In this document: piece by piece, positions 37,118 to 46,599 of the stretch
How positions within the stretch are numbered: position 1 is the first letter of the stretch
Layout of the letters: each line of letters starts with the position of its first letter
Source: Artocarpus heterophyllus
Lineage: Eukaryota; Streptophyta; Magnoliopsida; Rosales; Moraceae
Direction: 5' to 3'
Length of the DNA: 64,000 bases
NCBI GenBank assembly: GCA_025403435.1
Contig: CM046330.1
Span: 28,860,860-28,924,859, forward strand
Translations under genes and position numbers: made by a program
Notes under the pieces: generated by a model
Database searches by the model: none
What the model was told of the DNA's origin: nothing
What the model saw: the letters and a program-made list of their open reading frames with translations, nothing else

Positions 37118-37903
37118 TAGAGATGTAAAATGGCTCGCCCAGTCCGGCCTATTTAATTTAAGCTTAAGTATGCTTTATGTCGTGTTTGAATCTATTTATT
37201 TATTTCTCATGCCGTGATAGGTTCAGCCTAATCAATTTTTGTAACGTGAAGCCCAACCTATAACTCATTTATTAATGGGTTGTGCCCATAAAGTGTTTGG
37301 GTCGTGCTCGTGCCTTATCGATGTTGCTGCTTTTTGTTGTACTTTTTGCTTTTCATGTGTTTTTCTCTTGCCTAATATTAAATTTATAAAAAAACAAAAA
37401 ACAAATAAAAATATTAAATCCTAACAAAAGAAAGTGTATTATTAATTAAAAAAAAAACTTTTTCTGAGAGCAACAATATTGTAGAATATTGTACAGTATA
37501 GTTATCATTATTTAATTTTTTATATAAATAAAAAAAGATAAGTATATATTGACAACTGATAATTTATTAACAAGAAAGAATCTATTAAAAATTTAGAGCT
37601 TCTTTATAAAAAAAATATTTATAAAAATTTAAAAAAATATATTAGTAAACTAGTTTTAAATTGTATATTTTAATCGTTCTTATAATTGGAGCCCAATTAT
37701 GCTTTTAACATGCTCGTGCCTGGTACTTACCGTACCGTGTCCTTAATATGCTTTGTGCTCAAAAGTTGCACCAAGCTCATCCCATTTTATAAGCAAGATG
37801 GGTTAGACTCATATAATAATCTTGTCATGTCGTGTCGTGCTTATTTTTTAACGTGTCGTGCTCGTGCCGACCTATTAGGCCCGGTCCGTTTTGACGTCTC
37901 TAA
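37118..37903. mobile_element. non-autonomous hAT element (786 bp)
   Basis: The left end TAGAGATGTAAAATGG and the reverse-complemented right end TAGAGACGTCAAAACGG are inverted repeats of the plant hAT type (TAGGGATGTCAA-like). The perfect 8-bp direct repeat GGGGAGAT flanks it at 37110-37117 and 37904-37911. Subterminal copies of GCTCGTGCC-like motifs occur on both sides. No transposase is encoded. One extra A sits between the right end and its TSD. Confidence 0.85.
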
Positions 37904-38290
37904 GGGGAGATTATTCTTTTGTAAAATACTGGTCCAATAAATAAAGGATGACATTACATTTAGTCCGTATAAGAGTCATTTTACAAAAATATAGTTCCAA
38001 AAAAATTATCAAATTACATCAATGTTATTCTTTCAAAGATATTTTTATACAACACAAATGACACTTACACTGCAATTATTACATGCTACAGCATAAATCC
38101 ATCCTAGAGAATGACCGAAGACATACATACATACATATTAACAGTCATTTATGTTTTTAAACACCTTTTTTATTAGTTTCTCATTCTCATACTACTAGGA
38201 ACTCTTAAAAGAATTATTTTCTTCTTACTTTATTAGCGCCAATAGGATCAATAATATGAAATGATAGTGACGAATTCCGAAAGCACTTAC

Positions 38291-38525
38291 TGGGATCAGT
38301 GAGGACAATGAGAGCAGAGTTCCTGAAATCAGAATTCCAGTGGTTCCTTCCTTTGGAATGGTAGTAGAGATTCATGGCTACAGAGGCCCTGTTTATAAGA
38401 CTTTCTGGTGAGGAGCAAGAACACCCCTTTTGCAGGATTTGGCAATCCACTTGAGAACACGCGTAGTTCAGATTTGCCAAAAGTGTTGCTTGGTCTGATG
38501 ATGGCTTTGCCACACACCATGTTTT
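38291..38525 (-). pseudogene. X8 (CBM43) domain exon, callose-binding-type gene
   Basis: Encodes KTWCVAKPSSDQATLLANLN..., then ACSQVDC, a GCSC pair, LINRASVAMNLYYHSKGRN and SALIVLTDPS: the X8 carbohydrate-binding domain of plasmodesmal callose-binding proteins, Ole e 10-type proteins and GH17 tails. It begins after a TTGCAG acceptor and ends at a CCCA/GTAAGT donor, just after TDPS where X8 genes commonly have an intron. The Cys expected in the NCDF position is Ser (WNSDF). The first exon lies 5.1 kb away at 43672-43723 on the far side of a copia insertion. The last exon, carrying the sixth Cys, was not found further left. It could be a live paralogue with unusual splicing, but a pseudogene is more likely. 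Confidence 0.7.
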
Positions 38526-38869
38526 CTGCAATTGCATATTGCCATTATTTTTTTGCATGGAACAAATACCACGTTAAGATTTTATTTATTTATTTGATAG
38601 GATATGGGAAAATTAATGTATGCGCAATAGCTGTCCGTGTACCACAAGCAGAGTTTCTGCAAAGCCAGGCGTAAAATTTGGTTATAGATTTAGGTACTAG
38701 AAATGGTAATTAGATGGCTTCAAGTGAAAGCAGGCATAGTTTGTTGCAGATGTGGAGTCAAATCAAGTCGACACCCCAGCAAAAGGAAGAAAAAGAGAGA
38801 AAAACGTGTGTTCGTGAGGCAGGGAGCAAGCGCCGCGGCTCTGGCAGAAGAGCGCCGTGACGCTAGGAC

Positions 38870-39040
38870 AATGGCGCCTAGGCGCCAATTGGAAGAAGCC
38901 TAGGCTCGATCGGAAGAAGCCTAGGCGCCAATTGCAAGAAGCCTAGGCTCAAAGTGAAGAGCGCCTAGGCGCTACCTGCAAAGAGCCTAGGCTCAAAGTG
39001 TATGGCGCCTAGGCTCCAGGTGTATGGCGCCTAGGCGCCG
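38870..39040 (+). repeat. 8-unit 21/22-bp CCTAGG palindrome array in U3
   Basis: CCTAGG occurs at 38878, 38899, 38920, 38942, 38964, 38986, 39008 and 39030, with spacings 21, 21 and then 22 five times. Units alternate mostly between GCGCCTAGGCGC and AGCCTAGGCT cores. The last lies about 148 bp upstream of the TATA box. The 3' LTR keeps identical spacing (42405-42562), with two cores mutated (CCCAGG at 42405, CCTAGA at 42491). U3 tandem repeats act as enhancers in elements such as Tnt1 and Tto1; that role here is inference. Confidence 0.9.
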
Positions 39041-39177
39041 CAGCGCTCGTTTGGAGCGCCGCGGCGCTGACGCGCTGTGTTGCGCAATGTTTTTTGAGTC
39101 AGAGTCGGATTCAAAGGTCCTAAAAACGGGAAAGCACTAGGGTTTCTCATTAGTTGCTATGTTTCTCCTCCTTTGGT

Positions 39178-39186
39178 TATAAATAG
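39178..39186 (+). promoter_or_regulatory. copia LTR TATA box
   Basis: TATAAATAG in the 5' LTR, matched by TATAAATAA at 42718-42726 in the 3' LTR. Confidence 0.75.
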
Positions 39187-39546
39187 ACACAAGGTGGCTA
39201 GGGTTGGGGGTGTGAGAAGGTGTGTGAAAATTGTGAGTGGCATAATTTTGTGAGAGGCATACTTCTTGAAAGCTCCATCCTTAAGAGAGAAAAATTCCCA
39301 TTGGGTGCTAGATAAAAGAGAGTTTTGGTAAGCATAATTTGTGAGTGTGTGAGAAACTGCTCTTGTAATCTGTAATCTCCTTCATCATAGTGGAATCTGC
39401 AAGCGGCAGAAACAGGACGTAGTCTCAATTTTGGACGAACTTGTATAAAAATTTGGTGTCTCTTTTTCTTCTTTTCTCCTATTTATTTTTGCAATTGTTC
39501 GTTCTTGCGATACTTGGAATTAGGAGTCGCCTAATTCCCCAACAAC

Positions 39547-39557
39547 TGGTATCAGAG
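39547..39557 (+). promoter_or_regulatory. copia primer-binding site
   Basis: TGGTATCAGAG, exact match to the plant iMet PBS, two bases after the 5' LTR. Confidence 0.9.
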
Positions 39558-39578
39558 TGGAGGTTTTGATCAAGAACG

Positions 39579-42210
39579 ATGACTGGAGAAGAAGGTATGA
39601 CAGCCGTCATCACCAAATTTGATGGTTCAGATTTTTCTTATTGGAGGGATGCAAGTAGAAGACTACCTATATAGCAGGAAACTGCACTTGTCCTTGGGTA
39701 ATAAGCCCGAAGGCATGAAGGATGAGGAGTGAAATCTCCTTGATAGACAGGTGCTCGGTGTGATCCGTTTGACCTTGTCAAAGAACATTGCCCACAACGT
39801 TGCAAAGGAGACTACTACAGCAGGGATGATGAAGGCTCTGTCAGAGATGTGTGAGAAGCCCTCAGCCAATAACAAGGTACATCTCATGAAGAAGCTTTTT
39901 AATTTAAAAATGCCTGAAGGTGCCTCGGTTGTAGAGCATCTGAACAGTTTCAACACCGTCTTGAACCAATTGGTCTCGGTAGAGATTAAATTCGATGATG
40001 AGATCAATGCTCTAATCCTCTTGGCCTCGTTACCGAATAGCTGGGAACCTATAAGGACGGCCATTATGAATTCTCTTGGGAGTGCAAAATTGAAGTTTTT
40101 TGATGTCAAAAACTCTATTCTGGCGGAAGAAGTCCACAGGAAGGACTTAAGTGAAGTCTCTTCGTCGAACTCGGCCCTTAATGTTGATAATAGGGGCAGG
40201 AAACTTGATAGGCAATCCTACAGGGATAATGGCAGGAGAGGCAAGTCGAGGAATGGGAGAAACAAGTCAAGGAACGGTAGGACTCTGGAGTGTTGGAACT
40301 GTGGGAAGACGGGCCACTTGAAAAAGAACTGCAGGGCTCCAAGGAAGAACGAAGACAAGACTAATGACGCAGCCAACGCCGCCACTGAAGAGCAACAGGA
40401 TGCCTTAATCTTGTCTGTCGATAGTTCTTTTGATTCGTGGGTGATAGATTCAGGAGCATCATTCCACACCACTGCACACCGTCATGTCCTAGAGAACTAC
40501 GTTGCCAGAAATCATGGTAAGGTTTATCTCGCTGATGGAGAACCTTTAGATATTGTTGGCATTGGAGATGTCAGTTTAAAAATGCCTAATGGGTCTGTGT
40601 GGAAGATTCATAAGGTGAGACATGTTCCTAAACTAATGCGCAACTTGATTTCGGTGGGGTAATTGGATGATGAAGGACATAAAGTGACCTTCAATTGTGG
40701 AGGTTGGAAAGTCACGAAAGGAGCGATGGTTATTGCTCGGGGACGCAAGGCTGGAACTCTCTACATGAACTCTAGTTGTAGAGATACCATAGCAGTTGCT
40801 GATTCTGCTGCCAATACCGAGCTATGGCATTATAGGCTCGGTCACATGAGTGAGAAGGGTATGAAGGTGCTTCACTGCAAAGGAAAACTGTCGGGTTTGA
40901 AAACTGTTGATCACAGTTTGTGTGAAGCCTGCATCTTTAGTAAACAGAAGAGAGTGAGTTTCTCAAAGATGGGTAGAGAGCCTAAGTCTAGGAAATTGGA
41001 GCTTGTTCACACTGATGTGTGGGGGCCTGCGCCGGTGACTTCCCTTGGTGGCGCAAATTGCTATGTGACGATCATAGATGACTCAAGCAGGAAGGTATGG
41101 GTTTACTTTCTGAAAAACAAATCTGATGTCTATGATGCTTTCAAGAGATGGAAAGCCATGGTGCAGAACGAGACATATTTGAAGGTGAAGTGCTTGCAGT
41201 CTGACAATGGGGGAGAGTACTTAGATGAAGAGTTCAGGCGGTACTGTGCTGAGAATGGGATAAAGATGAGGAAGACCATTCCAGAGAAACCACAACAGAA
41301 TAGGGTAGCTGAGAGGATAAACAAGACTTTAAACGAGCGTGCTAGGAGCATGAGGTTGCATGCGGGGCTGCCAAAGATGTTTTGAGCTGAGGCAATTAAC
41401 ACAGCTGCTCATCTGATCAATAGAAGTCCATCCACACCGCTAAAGTTCAAGCTACCGGAAGAAGTCTGGAGCCATAAACAGGTTAATCTCTCTTACTTGA
41501 GAGTGTTTGGTTGTGTTTCCTATGCACACATTAATTCTGCTGCTAGAAGTAAACTGGATGCCAGGTCAAATAAGTGTTTTTTGGTTGGCTATGACGGACT
41601 TGAGTTTGGTTATCGTCTCTGGGATGACCAAAGCCAGAAGATTATCAGGAGCAAGGATGTCATCTTCAATGAAGGTGTTTTGTACAAAGACAGAGACAAC
41701 ACTGACTCTAGGGGTTCAAGTTCTGAAGACAAGCCTGAGGTGATTCCATTGAAGGATCTTCCTGAAGTGGAGGTACAAAATCCAGAGATTGAAGACCAGG
41801 AAAATATAGCTCCAGAAGAAAACCAGAGGACTTCTGCCACACCAGTCAGGAGGTCTAGCAGGACCATTAGACCGCCACAGAGAAACTCCCCAACTCTGCA
41901 TTACATCTTGTTGACCGACAGAGGTGAGCCAGAGAGCTTTGATGAAGCCGTGGAGGCTGGAGATTCGGTCAAGTGGGAGTTAGCCATGAGGGACGCGTTG
42001 GATCAGACATGGCAACTGGCAAAGTTACCACAGAGTAAAAAGTCCTTGCACAACAAGAGGGTATACCGGGTAAAAAATAAAAGTGATGGCAACAAACGGT
42101 ATAAGGCAAGGTAGGTGGTAAAAGGATCCAGAGATATGCTCACCAAGATGGATCCGATTGAGAAACTGAAGTTGTGCGCAACTTCAGTTGGACTCCTCCA
42201 AGAGGCGTGA
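39579..42210 (+). pseudogene. copia gag-pol, frameshifted, nonsense-mutated and RT-deleted
   Basis: The ATG at 39579 opens MTGEEGMTAVITKFDGSDFS. A one-base gain near 39645-39648 (a GGG run) throws the rest into the next frame. That frame has TGA 39730-39732, TAA 40660-40662, TGA 41383-41385 and TAG 42112-42114, mostly G-to-A or C-to-T type changes. Domains: UBN2 Gag; zinc knuckle CWNCGKTGHLKKNC (40291-40332); protease WVIDSGASFH (40438); GAG-pre-integrase (LWHYRLGHM); integrase with HTDVWGP, SDNGGEY and AERINKT; then the integrase C-terminus and the start of RT (KNKSDGNKRYKAR). There VVKG joins directly to the last RNase H segment (DMLTKMDPIEKLKLC), in the same frame. About 1.2-1.3 kb is missing compared with intact copia pol. 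Confidence 0.9.
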
Positions 42211-42268
42211 GAAGTCGTTGCCGCTGCAGTGGGAGACATGGTGATTGATTAGTCTCCAAGTGGGAGAT

Positions 42269-43082
42269 TGTTACAGATGTGGAGTCAAATCAAGTCGACA
42301 CCCCAGCAAAAGGAAGAAAAAGAGAGAAAAACGCGTGCTCGTGAGGCAGGGAGCAAGCGCCGCGGCTCTGGTAGAAGAGCGCCGCGACGCTAGGACAATG
42401 GCGCCCAGGCGCCAATTGGAAGAAGCCTAGGCTCGATCGGAAGAAGCCTAGGCGCCAATTGCAAGAAGCCTAGGCTCAAAGTGAAGAGCGCCTAGACACT
42501 ACCTGCAAAGAGCCTAGGCTCAAAGTGTATGGTGCCTAGGCTCCAGGTGTATGGCGCCTAGGCGCCGCAGGGGAGCGCCGCAGCGCTCGTTTCGAGCGCC
42601 GCGGCGCTGACGCGCTGTGCTGCGCAATGTTTTTTGAGTCAGAGTCAGATTCAAAGGTCCTAAAAACGGGAAAGCACTAGGGTTTCTCATTAGTTGTTAT
42701 TTTTCTCCTCCTTTGGTTATAAATAAACACAAGGTGGCTAGGGTTGGAGATGTGAGAAGGTGTGAAAATTGTGAGTGGCATAATTTTGTGAGAGGCATAG
42801 TTCTTGAAAGCTTCATCCTTAAGAGAGAAAAATTCCCATTGGGTGCTAGATAGAAGAGAGTTTTGGTAAGCACAATTTGTGAGTGTGTGAGAAACTGCTC
42901 TTGTAATCTGTAATCTCCTTCATCATAGTGGAATCTGCAAGCGGCAGAAACAGGACGTAGTCTCAATTTTGAACGAACCTGTATAAAAATTTGGTGTCTC
43001 TTTTTCTTCTTTTCTCCTATTTATTTTTACAATTGTTTGTTCTTGCGATCCTTGGAATTAGGAGTCGCCTAATTCCCCAACA
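42269..43082 (+). repeat. 3' LTR of the RT-less copia element
   Basis: TGTTACAGATG...CCCCAACA, preceded by the PPT. Near-identical to the 5' LTR apart from substitutions and an 11-bp-class indel in the GC-rich block (about 42571-42582). Confidence 0.95.
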
Positions 43083-43671
43083 TAGTTCATAACAACGATG
43101 AGAATTCTTCTGTTTTAAACCGTCGGATCTGTATTAAAATTTGTCAATTTTGCATGCTTTTTATTTTGATGTGATTCGGAACAGATTCAACGCTAAAAAA
43201 AAATGCAATATCCTTGGCGTAGAAAGCTCCTAACAACACTTGTTTCATTTCTAAAAATTCTGGAAATTAGGACTTACTTCTGTACGGTCAAAGTCTGGTT
43301 AGTTAGAAGATTCAATAAAAATATTCAGTAGGAATGTAGGTTTTTCCTTCTTAGAAAATAGAAAAACATACGGGTGAAGAGGAAATTGAAACTACTAAAT
43401 ATTACTTGTTTCTGTCATTCTAGACAAGCCCAGTTCAGATCTGAAGGCAAACACTATAACAGATATAATGAAGTCAAAGTTGAGTAAGAAAAATTAAGCA
43501 AATACCCAACTGAAAATTAGAACATGCACATTCTCATAATCAAGCAAAACAAAAGCCAAAATCAAAAAGAGGCCAGACTTAGTGACTTCAGGGTCAAGCT
43601 TGTAAGAAGAAGACCTTTTTCTGCACTGAAATCAAGGAAGAGAAATAGGCCTGCATGTACAAATTACATAC

Positions 43672-43723
43672 CTGAAGTGAAGGACAAGAAGAGGATCAAA
43701 AGAGAGAGAGCTCCTTTAGCCAT
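43672..43723 (-). pseudogene. X8 gene exon 1 (signal peptide)
   Basis: ATG at 43723 gives MAKGALSLLILFLSFTS, a classic secretory signal peptide, ending at a consensus donor CAG/GTATGT. With the X8 exon at 38291-38525 this gives the common two-part start of plant X8 genes: a signal exon, then WCVAKP. The exon ends in phase 1, whereas the X8 exon reads KTWC in phase 0 from its acceptor, so simple splicing is out of frame. An indel or an unseen micro-exon is needed. Before the copia insertion the intron was about 0.8 kb. Confidence 0.6.
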
Positions 43724-43834
43724 TTGAGCTGTACTAATACTAACAATATCCAGTTCTAAAACTGTTTAGCTGACTAATTGTTGATGAAAGCAGAGGAATC
43801 GAAGTAGCAAAATGATGAAGAAAAAAGGTACACT

Positions 43835-43843
43835 TTTATTTAT
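43835..43843 (-). promoter_or_regulatory. possible TATA box of the X8 gene
   Basis: Minus-strand ATAAATAAA about 115 bp before the exon-1 ATG. Position and composition fit, but AT-rich background makes chance matches easy. Confidence 0.35.
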
Positions 43844-44344
43844 GGGTCGAAACTGGGAGTGCAAAAGCTGGGGGGCTTAAAAGTGAGAAGAAAAGGCGTG
43901 TAGAGTGTTAGTGTAGTCATAAGTCAGTAATCCAACGGCTATATTTCATTTCCTGAGCCGTTGAGAATCTTTTGGTTTTGTGGAAAAAGAGGGACAAAAG
44001 GCGGGCGCAGGGTACCACTTGTCTTTAATTTTTAGGAAACTTTCTCTCTCCTCACTCTATTTGGCCATGCATCATTGTTTTCTGATTTCTTAATTACCAA
44101 TTTGGCCGGCTCATAAGCCTCGAATTTACCAAAAGTTTTTGAAAAATGGTAATTCGCATTCCAAACTAGAATAGTATAAATATTAATTCAAATGTGAAAG
44201 ATCACGACGCTTATAGACTATTTCGATCATATATTAGAACTATTAGTAGGTTTGAGTGAAATGTTTAAAAGGGTAATAAATATATTAAGTTTTAACAAGA
44301 GGAAAAATAAAGAGGTATACAATTAATCGAACACATAAATGACT

Positions 44345-45041
44345 TTTTCAAATACACTTTTACAGACGGTGGACAACCTTGATTAGCAGCCTACCGCAAC
44401 ACCGCACAGTGCAACAACTACCAGGATAAAACCCAAATGATATTGAAAAAGACTTCAGTGACGAGTCAACCACCATCAAGAGTGGACAAGGAGATCGTAA
44501 TATTGCCACTTGCCAGCAAGCCGAAAGGAAGCCAGAAAGGAGTTAGGGCTTTGGCGCAAGAGAAGCACTCGCCGCCGCCCTACTCCATTGACCAAAGAGA
44601 CATCAATCACCACAGCTCTACCACCCCACCAAGGCCAAAACTTCCACAATGCAAAAGCGAAACGAGCGTCGGGATCCTCCATCTCGCAAAGAAAGAAACT
44701 GCCTCTCCACCAGCCCTGTTTGTCGTGCAGCCAAGCCATCTCTAACCAAATCTCATGAGCAAGCTCTTCCTTGGAGCACCTCTCGTCACATCACTAGGCT
44801 GCCCTTCCAAGGGGCTAAGAGTCCGAAGATCAACCTAAGGGCAGCGCCAGACTTCAACCTTTTGCCCTGCGTTGATGAGGCAACACACCTAAGCTATACG
44901 AAGGAAGAGATGAAACTCCCTAGCAAAGGGGAAGGATTAGTCATGTGTATTTTTTGGATTTACCAAAAGTTAAATAAAGAGGACAAGAGAGTGACAAATG
45001 AATTTACTTTCATCACCTGGACAAACAAGCATAAGAATTGA
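44345..45041. other. unrecognised GC-richer island, open in several frames
   Basis: Less AT-rich than its surroundings. It is open on the plus strand (44437-44745 and 44649-45041) and on the minus strand (44476-44739, with a W-rich MAWLHDKQGWWRGSFFLCEM start). No motif or family is recognised, and overlapping frames in both directions argue for non-coding or relic DNA. It may be a gene or LINE fragment captured in the intergenic region. Confidence 0.35.
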
Positions 45042-45761
45042 AAAAAAAAAATCTTTTTTAACCCTATAAAACCCCACCACTTATAAAACATAAAACAGTG
45101 AGATTCAATCTAGTTTATATTGTATTTTTAGACTTGGACCTACTATTTTATAAGTAGCGGAGTTTTAACTCCCATGTAATTAAATAGGAGTGCTTTTTCA
45201 AAAGGGGCTCATATATCTTTGATTACCTTTACCATTTAAGGTGAAACTTGGATTATGCTTACGTTTAAACGTTTCACCGTGCCCTTTCTTTTCTCTTTTT
45301 ATATTTTTGCTATTCTTTTGGAACAACTTTGCAATTTGCCTCTTTACAGAATGTACAGGTACAATATTTATCGAAATCATATAACAAACAAGTTTTTTAA
45401 GCAATCTCAGTAACAACATAATATTCTTGGCATTTCTTACGGTACAAAAAAAATGTCTAGAACTACATATGTACATATAAAAAGTAAGGCAAAACATCGT
45501 GTGCAATGAATAAAAGTTAAGGTGTATCTAGACAGTAGCAACTATTTTTTAGAATATAAAATAACGAAAATTCTTTTATTATAGACAAGTTGTTGCACCT
45601 TTTTAAATTGTTATACAAAGTATATGTTCTCAAACATCTCACCTTCTACATATCGTATGTAAGGACTAGTTAAAAAAAGGTTGAATTGGATCATAGGAAG
45701 GCACTAGTATGTTTTTTGAAAATGTTACTACATGTTTGGAAGCTCTTTCTAAACAGGAGTG

Positions 45762-45767
<6 letters not shown>

Positions 45768-45795
<28 letters not shown>
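45768..45795. repeat. (TA)n microsatellite
   Basis: Uninterrupted TA run of about 14 units. Confidence 0.9.
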
Positions 45796-45797
<2 letters not shown>

Positions 45798-45904
45798 CAT
45801 AAGAGAAACTTAAGGCTATACACTCTAACACTATGTTTGGTATGAAAGAAAAGCGGAAGAAAAGAAAATGTTAGAGAGATTTAGGTTGAAAATTGATAAG
45901 CTAA

Positions 45905-46308
45905 GACCGTCTCCAATGCAAATGTTATTGCCAATGTTGTATTTGCTATTAAAGTGTAAAAATTACATAAATGATGTGCTATTCTATTTTGTGCTTTAAT
46001 ATATAATGTTATTTCAATATTATATCCATCTTTTGTTATGAGTGTAAGCCTTGAAATTTGTAAAAACAAACTTTTTAATATTAAAATATTTTAAAGATGA
46101 CAATATTGTAATGACTAAAAGAAAAAATTAGTTCAACCAATAGGCATTAAATGTCAAATTGGCTATACTATACTTGATTGCAAAGCCACCAAGTACAGTA
46201 TATGGCAAATTTGGCACCAAATATGGCAGTATACTAGAGTGTTTTTTTACACTCAAGTGCCAAAATTTGGTATTGACAAATCAATTTTGCATTGCATAGG
46301 AGATGCTC
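45905..46308. mobile_element. Tourist-like MITE (404 bp)
   Basis: Left GACCGTCTCCAATGCAA and reverse-complemented right GAGCATCTCCTATGCAA form terminal inverted repeats of the GAGCATCTCCAATG type common in plant PIF/Harbinger MITEs. Flanking TAA (45902-45904) and TAG (46309-46311) approximate the 3-bp TWA duplication. AT-rich, noncoding. Confidence 0.7.
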
Positions 46309-46599
46309 TAGAGTCAAAAATCTACTGTCTCATTTTCATGTCCTCTTAGCCGTCCCTCTAGTTAAATTTTAACACATAAGTGATTTTCTTAATTACTTTT
46401 GATATTTAAATGCTAATTATATGTTTAAATTGTTGAGTTTAAACTGTTTGTTTCATAAATCATTTAAAAAAAATTGTAGAAGCTTAGTGGGGATCGAATC
46501 ACATATTTTAAAAAATTTTCTCAAAAACTTTTTTCAATGATCAATACTTATATTGATTTAATGAAGTAATATAAGAAGATGATTAAGAAATTATATCGG

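Larger units (their letters stand above)
38742..39544 (+). repeat. 5' LTR with phased CCTAGG repeats
   Basis: TGTTGCAGATG...CCCCAACA. The U3 carries the 21-22-bp repeat array described separately, then a GCGC-rich palindromic stretch (about 39036-39085), then TATA box TATAAATAG at 39178-39186. Confidence 0.95.
38742..43082 (+). mobile_element. Ty1/copia element lacking reverse transcriptase, in an X8-gene intron
   Basis: 4341 bp with LTRs 38742-39544 (803 bp) and 42269-43082 (814 bp) and TSD TAGTT (38737-38741 and 43083-43087). PBS TGGTATCAGAG at 39547; PPT CCAAGTGGGAGA at 42257-42268. The LTRs differ by scattered substitutions and a short GC-rich indel, so the insertion is moderately recent. 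The body encodes Gag, zinc knuckle, protease and integrase, with nearly all of RT and RNase H deleted. It lies in antisense orientation to the host gene, within intron 1. Confidence 0.95.

Noticed and set aside
38870..39040. CRISPR-like array of short regular repeats
   Set aside because: The spacers are as similar as the repeats, it is duplicated in both LTRs, and the context is a plant retrotransposon; it is a U3 tandem repeat.
39663..40109. 148-codon minus-strand frame
   Set aside because: Antisense of copia gag.
43524..43727. 67-codon plus-strand frame
   Set aside because: Antisense to the X8 signal-peptide exon and its intron; K/R-rich with no family.
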